Position numbers and translations under genes: made by a program
Notes under the pieces: model-generated
Databases searched by the model: none
What the model saw: only the letters and a program-made list of their open reading frames with translations
Told to the model about the DNA's origin: nothing
Part shown: positions 34,986 to 42,587 of the stretch, piece after piece
Layout: each line of letters opens with the position of its first letter
Position numbering within the stretch: the stretch's first letter is position 1
NCBI GenBank assembly: GCA_934131175.1
Contig: CAKOZD010000004.1
Location: 60,014-124,013 of the forward strand
Direction: 5' to 3'
From: an uncultured Bacilli bacterium
GTDB lineage: Bacteria; Bacillota_I; Bacilli_A; RF39; UBA660
DNA length: 64,000 bases

Positions 34986-35261
34986 TTATTGTTCTTGATC
35001 GTATGATAATGCTTGTTCAACAGCTAATCTTAAGTTTGTTGCAGATAATTTCATATCTTCCATTGCTGCTGGTACATCAGCACTATAATATCCTTCCCAG
35101 TTTTCTCTTACTGTTTCTGACCAAGTTGTTTGAATTCCTGATGGAATTGTATTTTTAAATGCAGTATCTAATGTTTGCATATTTTCTTGCATTGTTGAAA
35201 TAATGCTGTCGATTTGTGATGCATCATCAGTTGCTGCTCCTGGATTAATTGTAATATTCAT
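34986..35261 (-). CDS. WXG100-like protein b, copy 2
   Basis: 91 aa, identical to the product of 30841-31116 (central TTWSETVRENW, C-terminal YDQEQ). Second gene of the module 1 operon, 35 nt after the first and followed by the same three-hairpin spacer before the accessory gene at 34881. Confidence 0.85.
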   Translation of the reverse strand: MNITINPGAATDDASQIDSIISTMQENMQTLDTAFKNTIPSGIQTTWSETVRENWEGYYSADVPAAMEDMKLSATNLRLAVEQALSYDQEQ

Positions 35262-35296
35262 AATACCATTTTCTCCTTTCTATATTTATTAAAAAA

Positions 35297-35587
35297 TTAA
35301 TGCATTCCAGATTTAAGGTCACCAATCATAGTACCAAACTTAGTAGTTTGTAGACCCATGTATCCTTCTGCTTCTTCGATTGTTTGTGTAATCTTATTTA
35401 ATGTATCTTGTTTTGCTTGGAATTTAGCTAATAAATCGTTTGCTGGATCTCCTTGAATATCACCACTTGTGATTTCTTCAATTAAGTTAGTTAATCTAGC
35501 TAAATTTGATTTGTATTCTTGTCCAGCTGTTTCTAAAGCATTCTTTAATGTTTTTAATGCTTCTTCATCTACGTGAATTACTGACAT
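35297..35587 (-). CDS. WXG100-like protein a, copy 2
   Basis: 96 aa, identical to the product of 31152-31442 (turn SGDIQGDPANDL). First gene of module 1; SD AGGAGGTG. Duplicate identical copies imply high dosage, or that each module must transcribe its own pair. Confidence 0.85.
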   Translation of the reverse strand: MSVIHVDEEALKTLKNALETAGQEYKSNLARLTNLIEEITSGDIQGDPANDLLAKFQAKQDTLNKITQTIEEAEGYMGLQTTKFGTMIGDLKSGMH

Positions 35588-35662
35588 ATTCTTTTCACCT
35601 CCTATTATGTTTTAAGAATATAGTTCAATTCTACGAGTACCGAACCCATATCCTATAAATTT

Positions 35663-35691
35663 ATTTTATTATTTTTTTTTGATTTTATCAA
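35663..35691 (-). promoter_or_regulatory. Promoter of module 1 (WXG100-like pair)
   Basis: TTGATA (35686-35691), a 17-nt spacer, TAAAAT (35663-35668). The -35 box is just outside the 780-bp repeat but keeps the spacing seen in copy 1. Confidence 0.6.
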
Positions 35692-35787
35692 GTAAAAATG
35701 CATATACTTACTTTTTCCTGCAATATATACAACTTTTTTTACATATACTTTTATCTTCTTACATAAACTATATAGATAATATTATTA

Positions 35788-35814
35788 ACAAAAATGTAAA
35801 TATAACATAATTTA
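35788..35814 (+). promoter_or_regulatory. SigK-type promoter of the coat genes
   Basis: AC (35788-35789), a 16-nt spacer and CATAATTTA (35806-35814) match the SigK consensus AC-N16/17-CATANNNTA. The coat gene ATG is about 30 nt downstream. This predicts late mother-cell expression. Confidence 0.65.
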
Positions 35815-35842
35815 TATTAGATATTGATAAGAGGTGGATGCT

Positions 35843-36160
35843 ATGGATGGAAATAATTGTATGAAGAATTTACTTAAATACATTTGTCTATTACAAGATA
35901 ATTCTACTAATAACTGCAATCGTTTATGTAGTAACAATTACAATACTCGTGTACTACAAATTTATAAAAAGAATGGCGAATTGCTAGAAGTTAATGATTC
36001 TACATATTATAGAGTAATGAGTGTTAAAAATAATTGTTGTACCCTACTTCTACTTAGTTTAAATAATTCAACATTTAGTTCTTTAAATGAATTTATTACT
36101 ATATCTACTAATTGTATTAGTGCTATTAGATGTTATGAAGATATCATTCTTAACTTTTAG
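35843..36160 (+). CDS. CotY/CotZ-like spore coat protein, short paralogue
   Basis: 105 aa, Cys/Asn-rich. The pattern RVMSVKNNCCTLLLL ... FITISTNCISAIRCYED follows the CotY/CotZ/ExsY C-terminal signature (RVEDV..CCATL ... TVDLSCFCAIQC). These proteins cross-link through cysteines into the outer spore coat or exosporium. ATG 35843 is 8 nt after AGAGG; a GTG three codons upstream overlaps that SD. A second family member follows 14 nt downstream. Confidence 0.75.
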   Translation: MDGNNCMKNLLKYICLLQDNSTNNCNRLCSNNYNTRVLQIYKKNGELLEVNDSTYYRVMSVKNNCCTLLLLSLNNSTFSSLNEFITISTNCISAIRCYEDIILNF

Positions 36161-36174
36161 AAAGGAGGGATAAA

Positions 36175-36582
36175 ATGAATAATAATTCTAATGAGAAGTG
36201 TTGTAATTGTATCTATGATATTTTAAAGAAAATATTACTACTTCAAAAACAAGACTTTGATTGTGATAATTATGTAGGATGTGATAAACCTTTTCTAGGA
36301 CCAGTTACTACTAGTGTTTGCTACAATACTCGTCCAATTATGTTATACAATTGTTGTAGTGGTAATCCTTGGAGTTTCAATATAACAGTTAATAATGAAA
36401 CAGTTGCAAGTAATGTACTTAGAGTTGAAAACTGTGATGATTGTTGTTGTACATGTAGAATTCTTTATTTAAATACTACAACTAATGAGTATACTAGTAC
36501 TAATGAATTTGTTACACTAGATTTAAGTTGTTGCGGTGCTATAAGATGTCTTAGTGATACTTATATAGACTTATGTTCTTAA
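36175..36582 (+). CDS. CotY/CotZ-family spore coat protein
   Basis: 135 aa with about 20 Cys. The C-terminal part LRVENCDDCCCTCRILYLN and FVTLDLSCCGAIRCLSD is the CotY/CotZ/ExsY signature. It is expected to self-assemble into a Cys-cross-linked layer of the spore surface. SD AAAGGAGGG precedes the ATG. It is co-transcribed with the shorter paralogue from the SigK-type promoter and ended by the terminator at 36595. Confidence 0.88.
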   Translation: MNNNSNEKCCNCIYDILKKILLLQKQDFDCDNYVGCDKPFLGPVTTSVCYNTRPIMLYNCCSGNPWSFNITVNNETVASNVLRVENCDDCCCTCRILYLNTTTNEYTSTNEFVTLDLSCCGAIRCLSDTYIDLCS

Positions 36583-36594
36583 TTTAGATTCTAG

Positions 36595-36621
36595 ACTTCT
36601 CCTAATTGGAGAAGTTTTTAT
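36595..36621 (+). terminator. Terminator of the coat operon
   Basis: Perfect stem ACTTCTCC/GGAGAAGT, loop TAATT, then TTTTT. Confidence 0.88.
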
Positions 36622-36637
36622 ATTAAAAAAAATATCA

Positions 36638-36976
36638 TTAATTTGATATTTTCTTTAACTCTTCTATTTCATCTAAATATATTACTTCATTATCAAGAGT
36701 AGTTATTTTTCTTTTTGTTCTAGCAACCAAATAGGTATCATATTCTTTATCTTTTGTTTTTATATATACTCTTATATTATATGGATAACCTGTTTTTTTA
36801 AATATACTTTGTAGGGTATTTTCTATTTTTTCATCTACTACTTCTTTATTTATAACTTTGTTATCTATGGTTATGTTTTTTGTTATTTCTTTGTTATTTT
36901 CTAAATAACAGTATTTTTTATTATTATTTTTTGGACTAGACATCTGATTTTTATATATTCTTGGTAATTTTTTCAT
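36638..36976 (-). CDS. Hypothetical basic protein beside coat genes
   Basis: 112 aa, Lys/Asn-rich. The N-terminus MKKLPRIYKNQMSSPKNNNK is probably disordered; the rest looks like a small alpha/beta domain (YNIRVYIKTKDKEYDTYLVA; VIYLDEIEELKKI). No family was recognised. A CATAAAATA box shortly upstream of SD AAAGGAG resembles a SigK -10, but no AC sits at the right distance. Its position suggests, but does not prove, a sporulation role. Confidence 0.6.
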   Translation of the reverse strand: MKKLPRIYKNQMSSPKNNNKKYCYLENNKEITKNITIDNKVINKEVVDEKIENTLQSIFKKTGYPYNIRVYIKTKDKEYDTYLVARTKRKITTLDNEVIYLDEIEELKKISN

Positions 36977-37031
36977 AATTGCTCCTTTATATATTTTATG
37001 AATTTTGTTAATAAAAATACGTAGTTTTTGA

Positions 37032-37037
37032 TATAAT
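37032..37037 (+). promoter_or_regulatory. Probable -10 box of the SEDS gene
   Basis: TATAAT with an upstream TG (TTTTTGATATAAT). The -35 region is poor (TTAATA), so this is at best an extended -10 promoter. Confidence 0.45.
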
Positions 37038-37059
37038 ATTAAAGGAGGAGGTAATTTGT

Positions 37060-38184
37060 ATTAAATATAAAGTTAATTACGGAATATTAATACCAATTAT
37101 TCTTTTATCTGTAATAAGTATTTTTACAATTTATAGTGCTTTAACTTATACTTCTAGTACTCTTGGTAATTTAGCTCTTAAACAAGCTATGTGGTATGGT
37201 ATAGGTTGGATTTTAGTAATTATTTTAATTAAACTTAAAAATGAATATTTATATAGACATACTTGGATATTATATATTATTGGTAATGTTTTATTACTTG
37301 GACTATTGTTGTTTGCAACACCTATTAATAATAGTAGATGTTGGTATGTAATACCTGGTATTGGAAGTATTCAACCTAGTGAATTTATGAAGATATTTTT
37401 AATGCTTATTTTAGCAACTATGATTCATAATTTTAGAAATGATTATGATAATCCTACTATGAAGGAAGAGTTTCATTTTATATTAAAGACCTTTATTATT
37501 GTTTTAATTCCATCTATTCTTACATTTTTACAACCTGATACTGGGTGTGTATTTATGTATTTAGTAATTTATATTTCTATGATGTTTGTTAGTGGAATTA
37601 GACTTAGATGGTTTGCAATTGCATTTTTAATTATTTTTTGTCTACTTGGAAGTGTTTTCTTGCTTTACTTTTTTAAAGAAGATTTGTTTATTAAGATTTT
37701 TGGTAGTTCTTTTTACTACCGTTTAGAGAGAGTTTTTAATTGGCAAGAAGGTTCTGGGTTACAACTTGAAAATGCTTTAGTTGCGATTGGGTCAGCTGGT
37801 TTTTTTGGACATGGTTATAATAATACACCTATTTATTTTCCAGAATCCTCAACTGACTTTATCTTTGCAGTTTTTGCATCTAATTTTGGTCTATTTGGAG
37901 TTATTATACTTCTTGGTATAATTCTTTACTTAGATATAAATATAATTATGCTTACTAGAAGGAAAATACATGATACAGATAAATTTATTGTTGCAGGGAT
38001 TCTTGGTATGTTAATATTTCAACAAATTCAAAATATTGGTATGACTGTTGGTTTACTTCCAATTACAGGTATTACATTGCCTTTTGTATCTTATGGAGGA
38101 TCTAGTTTACTGTCATATATGTTAATTGTTGGAATATTACTTAATATTTCTCTAAAGAAATCTACTACTTATAAGTATAGATAA
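37060..38184 (+). CDS. FtsW/RodA/SpoVE-family glycosyltransferase, ATT start
   Basis: 374 aa SEDS-family peptidoglycan polymerase with about ten membrane segments. Family motifs: CWYVIPGIGSIQPSEFMKI, LQPDTGCVFMYLVI and GITLPFVSYGGSSLLSYM. No ATG, GTG or TTG occurs in frame before 37189, and a start there would delete the first membrane segment (GILIPIILLSVISIFTIYSA). ATT at 37060 lies 8 nt after a perfect GGAGGAGG and restores a complete N-terminus. RodA, FtsW and SpoVE cannot be told apart by eye; nearby coat genes make a sporulation role possible. An extended -10 (TGATATAAT, ending 37037) lies just upstream. Confidence 0.88.
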   Translation: MKYKVNYGILIPIILLSVISIFTIYSALTYTSSTLGNLALKQAMWYGIGWILVIILIKLKNEYLYRHTWILYIIGNVLLLGLLLFATPINNSRCWYVIPGIGSIQPSEFMKIFLMLILATMIHNFRNDYDNPTMKEEFHFILKTFIIVLIPSILTFLQPDTGCVFMYLVIYISMMFVSGIRLRWFAIAFLIIFCLLGSVFLLYFFKEDLFIKIFGSSFYYRLERVFNWQEGSGLQLENALVAIGSAGFFGHGYNNTPIYFPESSTDFIFAVFASNFGLFGVIILLGIILYLDINIIMLTRRKIHDTDKFIVAGILGMLIFQQIQNIGMTVGLLPITGITLPFVSYGGSSLLSYMLIVGILLNISLKKSTTYKYR

Positions 38185-38192
38185 GAAAGATG

Positions 38193-38224
38193 AAAAAATA
38201 CGTTTTTTGGAACGTATTTTTTTT
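38193..38224. terminator. Bidirectional terminator between the SEDS gene and the helicase gene
   Basis: AAAAATACGTT/AACGTATTTTT with a 6-nt loop and T-runs on both strands, lying between the convergent stops at 38184 and 38223. Confidence 0.8.
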
Positions 38225-41200
38225 AACGATGAGTTATTAAATCATCTCCAGGATATGGTTCTCTGCCTCCATAAGTTTGTTCTGCTTCATGATAATATTT
38301 CATCATTTCATCTAACTCATCATGTTTTATTTGTAATTTTAATTCTTTTGCTGACTCTTTTAAATATTCATATAATTCATCTTCTGTATATAGAGTTTCA
38401 TCTTTCTTTATTGCTTTTAGCATCATAAATTGAATAAATGAATCTATTTCTTCATCATCAACTTCAAATTCATCTGAATATTCATCATAAGACTCTAGTA
38501 TTCTGTCATAGTCACCACTTATATTATATTCTTCTATTAGGTCTTCAATATATTTTCTACTGTCGAATTGTATTTGTTCTTTTATACTTCTTATTAATTT
38601 TTTATCAGCATCAGCTACTACTTCTCCATTTATATCTCTTCCTGATAGGTCATATTTTTGATTAGTCATATTATGTACTTCATCTTTCATAAAACCATCG
38701 CTATTGTATTTTTTTCTAGTCTTTTTAAAGTAACCGTTTTTTGTAAAATCATTCTTATCTCTTCTATCTATATCTAGTCCTTCTTCATCATATTTAGAAT
38801 CTGTTTTTACATATTCTTTTCCTTCTTTTCTATACCAATAGCCATCAATGTCAAAATGATTTTTATTATATACTTTTCCTGTTGTTCGATGAATTCCTCT
38901 ATAATCAAAGCCATGTGGGTCATATTCTGATATTTTTTGTGGTTTATTCTTTCCTGTTTGTCTATATCTATATAAATGAAGTGAATCAAAGCCATGTTCG
39001 TCTACTATTCTTCCTGTTTTTTCATTTACATGGTCAATATTCCAACCTTCATCATTTACTTTGGAATTGGTTTTTACTAAATTGTTATTTTCATCTTTTT
39101 TCCACCAGAAACCATCAGCATCAAAGTTTTCTTGGTTTAAATGTGTACCCGTAAAATAGTTATTTTTTTGATAGTCAAAGCCGTGTTCATCATATAATCT
39201 TTTTTCTGTAGAAGAAAGATTACTATGAAATGGTTTGTAATTATGATCTATATCAAATCCACGTTCATCTATACTAGAATAATATTCTTTTCCATCTTTA
39301 TTAATAATTCTTTTTTTATCTATTGTCCATCCATCATCTGAAATATATGAATATGTATTAAACATCTTTCCATTTTCATCTTTTTTCCACCAATAACCAT
39401 TTCTATCAAAATTATATTTATTTAAGAATGTTCCAGTATCTATTGAAATTCCTTTTTTATTAAATCCATGAATATCGCAATACATTCCATGATGTTTTCC
39501 TTTAAGCATAACTCTATTAGAGTATTCAATATATCCTCTATGGAAATTTTTGAATCCGTCATTATCTATTGGGTCAATTGGATAATGATACCTTTCATTT
39601 TCATCAAATCCATAATCATCAACTTTATCAAGCAATAGATCTCCATTTTTATCAATATTTAAGCCATAAGCATTATGCCTTATAGTTAAACCGTCTCTTG
39701 TCCATCCTTTATCATTAAATATAGAACCAGTTGATTCATATCTTTCTCCTATTTTGCGATACCAAATACCATCAGCATCGTAACCATTTGGGTCAATTTT
39801 TGTTTCAGTTATATAATGAGTACCGTCCATTTTGAAACCATAACAATCATAAATTTTTTTGACTTTTCTTGCAAATCCTTTGTCATTAATTTCATACATG
39901 TCGCCATCTCTATCAAACATTTTTTCATTATATCTTCTACCTGTTTTTACTCTCGTTCCATCTTTTAGTTCCCAATAAAATCCTCTATTATCGAAAAATA
40001 ATTCATCATATGGGAGACCAGTTACTCTATGAATATTATTTCTATCAAAGTTTCTTTTATTATAGCCATTTATATCATAACCATCTTCATCATATTGACT
40101 ATCTGTTAATACATATTTTTCTGTTTTCTTATCAAATTTACAATATAAGCAATCAATATTAAAGCCATTCTCATTATACTTTGTGTTAGTATCTTTATGA
40201 ATATGGTCAATATTAAAGCCATGATTATCATATTGTGTATTTGTATATATATTAATATGATCTATATTAAATCCATATTTGTCATAGTAATTATTTGTAT
40301 AGATGTTAATTTTTGTTTCTTTATTGAAACCATATTTATCATAACCTTTAAAATTACAATTATCTTTGCCATATTTTGTTCCTGTCCAAATGTTTTTTCT
40401 TAATAATTTATTTGGTCCATTAACAATAAAACCATTTTTGTCAATAAAAATCTTCTGTATGCTATTACACAATATACCAAATTTTCGTAAATTTGTTATA
40501 TCATCTAAATTATAATCATAGCCTGAAAATAATGACTTTCCTTCCATAAAACAATCTCTTACAAATTTATATTCATTATATATTGGATAATTTAAATCAT
40601 AACCAAGATTTTGTAATTCATATCTTATATCTTCAACTATTGAAAAATCAAGATTATCTAATAAATCTTCCACTTTTGAATTGATTTTTATTGTAGTTGG
40701 AGATAATATTACTCCATTTTCTGTCAAAATATCTGCTATTTTCATGTATAAGTCAATTCTATCACTTGTTTTTAATGCTGCTGGTCCTGCTATTTCTTTT
40801 ATTCTATTACATGCTTCTAAAAATGATTGTTGTTTTGCACTGACATTAAATATATTTATTCTTTCAATTTCTCTTATCTTTTCATTTGTAATTGTACCAA
40901 CATTCATATTCCATATATTATATTGATCACATATTTTTAAAATTTCCTCTACATTATATTTCTCATAGTCATTTAAATTATGCTCATCTAAATTATCAGT
41001 TTTATATTTTAAATATTTTTTTCTAACCTTAAGAAGAGTAACTGCTTTTTTTTGTTCCTGCTTATTTGTACTTTCTACGTTTGGAATTCTTCCATATTTA
41101 TCAATCCAAAAAATTGCACCTTTTAATTTTTCTAAATCTGATGTTATTGTTTTTTTATTTACCAATCTATCAAAATCTAAATTCATGTAGTTGTTAAATT

Positions 41201-42563
41201 TGTCAAAAACTATAGGAATATCACTTTTTGTTAATTCTTTATTAGGATCTAATGCATATATTACTCTTCCTAAGTGTTGAAGTGATAATATTAAATGATT
41301 TTCGTCAATTTTTCGTTGATTAAAACTACCGTTTAAATTTGGTAAGTGAACCCCTTCGTTTAACATATCAACTGCTACTAATACTTTCATATGTTTACTA
41401 TTATCAGTTTCAAATCTTCGCATTGATTCTTCTATTGTTGATTTACTTTGTCCACTATGAATGTATTCGATGTGAGGGTCTTTATCTATATTATAAATTG
41501 TTGTTTTAAAGTTATCTATCATTTCTTCAAAATATTCATCTGTTGTTCCTTCATATTCTCTTGGTTTACGTGGAAGAAATAAAATATATTTTCCGTCTTT
41601 TACAGTTAAATATTTTTCTATAATTTCATTTTCACCTTCTAATTTTGAAGAATTTACAGCTGATAATATTTTTTCTATCTCTTGTCTTGCTTCAAATATA
41701 ATATCTTTTCCTTCTAATTTTTTATATAAGGATAAGGCTTTATAATACTCGTCTGTTGTATCTAGATAATAATCATATGATACTATATTTGGACAAACAA
41801 CATATCCTTCTTGAATAGCATCTATTACATTTATATCGCAAGCAAGATACCTTTTTTGCATTAATTCTGTAGGTGTATAATTATCTAAATATGCAGCCAT
41901 AGCCTTCATCATATCACCATTATGCATATCAAAATAATCTTCGCCTTCTAATTCTTCATATTCATCTCTTTCTGGAGTTGCTGATATACCTAGTACTTGT
42001 GAATTTGGATTGTTATCTAGAAGTTTCTTTATACATTTATTCCAGCTTTTTCCTCCAATATGATGTATTTCATCCATTATTATAAAGTCGGCATTTAAAG
42101 ATGCTAATTTTTCTTCATCTGTTGAAGTTAGACTTTGATAGCAAATTAATTCAAGATATGGGAAGCAGTCCTTAACTATAGCATCAAGTTCTTTGTCAGA
42201 TAAGCCCTCTGGGTCTAATCCTGCTACATATTCAACAATATTTTTCTTAAAATTTCTAAGAATTCCTATTCTTGGTGCTAAATATATTATTTTTTGATCT
42301 TTTCTTTCTATCATTTCTGCCATAGCAATAAATGACTTTCCTCCACCTGTAGGTAAAACAACGCCAGCAAATCTTCTATCATTTGAGTATATTCCATCTA
42401 CTTCATTTTTAATTCTTTGTTGATAATCTCTTAAAATAATATTAGAGTTTTCAACATAATTCATATCTTCAAATATGCCTAAATATTTATTTAATGTTAA
42501 TTTGTTTACATCTATATTAAAAACCGCTTGATTTTCTTCTATAAATTTATCAATATCAGGCAT
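38223..42563 (-). CDS. SF2 helicase with C-terminal Y-D-x-x-G-F-D-type repeats
   Basis: 1,446 aa. Helicase core: Q-like RDYQQRI (~45), Walker A PTGGGKS (71-77), DEIH (164-167), SATPERD (194-200), helicase C domain with IEYIHSGQSKSTIEESMRRF and LVAVDMLNEGVHLPNLNGSF. Residues ~480-530 look like a helicase-associated (HA) domain (FWIDKYGRIPN). From ~700 to ~1330 come about 28 repeats of 18-27 residues, such as YDKYGFNIDHINIYTNT and FDRNGYWWKKDENGKM, often Y-D-x-x-G-[FY]-D-x-x-G. The acidic helical tail ends near DDLITHR. The gene lies 24 nt downstream of the 551-residue protein gene, probably one operon. The SD is weak. Candidate nucleic-acid-sensing or defence protein; function not known. Confidence 0.8.
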   Translation of the reverse strand: MPDIDKFIEENQAVFNIDVNKLTLNKYLGIFEDMNYVENSNIILRDYQQRIKNEVDGIYSNDRRFAGVVLPTGGGKSFIAMAEMIERKDQKIIYLAPRIGILRNFKKNIVEYVAGLDPEGLSDKELDAIVKDCFPYLELICYQSLTSTDEEKLASLNADFIIMDEIHHIGGKSWNKCIKKLLDNNPNSQVLGISATPERDEYEELEGEDYFDMHNGDMMKAMAAYLDNYTPTELMQKRYLACDINVIDAIQEGYVVCPNIVSYDYYLDTTDEYYKALSLYKKLEGKDIIFEARQEIEKILSAVNSSKLEGENEIIEKYLTVKDGKYILFLPRKPREYEGTTDEYFEEMIDNFKTTIYNIDKDPHIEYIHSGQSKSTIEESMRRFETDNSKHMKVLVAVDMLNEGVHLPNLNGSFNQRKIDENHLILSLQHLGRVIYALDPNKELTKSDIPIVFDKFNNYMNLDFDRLVNKKTITSDLEKLKGAIFWIDKYGRIPNVESTNKQEQKKAVTLLKVRKKYLKYKTDNLDEHNLNDYEKYNVEEILKICDQYNIWNMNVGTITNEKIREIERINIFNVSAKQQSFLEACNRIKEIAGPAALKTSDRIDLYMKIADILTENGVILSPTTIKINSKVEDLLDNLDFSIVEDIRYELQNLGYDLNYPIYNEYKFVRDCFMEGKSLFSGYDYNLDDITNLRKFGILCNSIQKIFIDKNGFIVNGPNKLLRKNIWTGTKYGKDNCNFKGYDKYGFNKETKINIYTNNYYDKYGFNIDHINIYTNTQYDNHGFNIDHIHKDTNTKYNENGFNIDCLYCKFDKKTEKYVLTDSQYDEDGYDINGYNKRNFDRNNIHRVTGLPYDELFFDNRGFYWELKDGTRVKTGRRYNEKMFDRDGDMYEINDKGFARKVKKIYDCYGFKMDGTHYITETKIDPNGYDADGIWYRKIGERYESTGSIFNDKGWTRDGLTIRHNAYGLNIDKNGDLLLDKVDDYGFDENERYHYPIDPIDNDGFKNFHRGYIEYSNRVMLKGKHHGMYCDIHGFNKKGISIDTGTFLNKYNFDRNGYWWKKDENGKMFNTYSYISDDGWTIDKKRIINKDGKEYYSSIDERGFDIDHNYKPFHSNLSSTEKRLYDEHGFDYQKNNYFTGTHLNQENFDADGFWWKKDENNNLVKTNSKVNDEGWNIDHVNEKTGRIVDEHGFDSLHLYRYRQTGKNKPQKISEYDPHGFDYRGIHRTTGKVYNKNHFDIDGYWYRKEGKEYVKTDSKYDEEGLDIDRRDKNDFTKNGYFKKTRKKYNSDGFMKDEVHNMTNQKYDLSGRDINGEVVADADKKLIRSIKEQIQFDSRKYIEDLIEEYNISGDYDRILESYDEYSDEFEVDDEEIDSFIQFMMLKAIKKDETLYTEDELYEYLKESAKELKLQIKHDELDEMMKYYHEAEQTYGGREPYPGDDLITHR

Positions 42564-42587
42564 ATTGCATATTTCTTCAAAAGTTTT

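Larger units (their letters stand above)
34899..35678. repeat. 780-bp perfect direct repeat, copy 2
   Basis: Second copy of 30754-31533, with the same hairpin spacer, the two WXG100-like genes and the promoter -10. Both ends break sharply into unrelated sequence. Confidence 0.95.

Noticed and set aside
23710..35678. A complete type VII secretion system
   Set aside because: No FtsK/SpoIIIE-like EssC ATPase, EssB, EsaA or YukD gene is present; only substrates and accessory genes are seen.
30754..35678. Insertion sequence or composite transposon bounded by the 780-bp repeats
   Set aside because: The repeats encode WXG100-like proteins, not a transposase, and have no terminal inverted repeats.
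36940..36965. Third SigK promoter before the 112-residue gene
   Set aside because: CATAAAATA is present upstream of its SD but no AC lies 16-17 nt upstream; left as a weak hint only.
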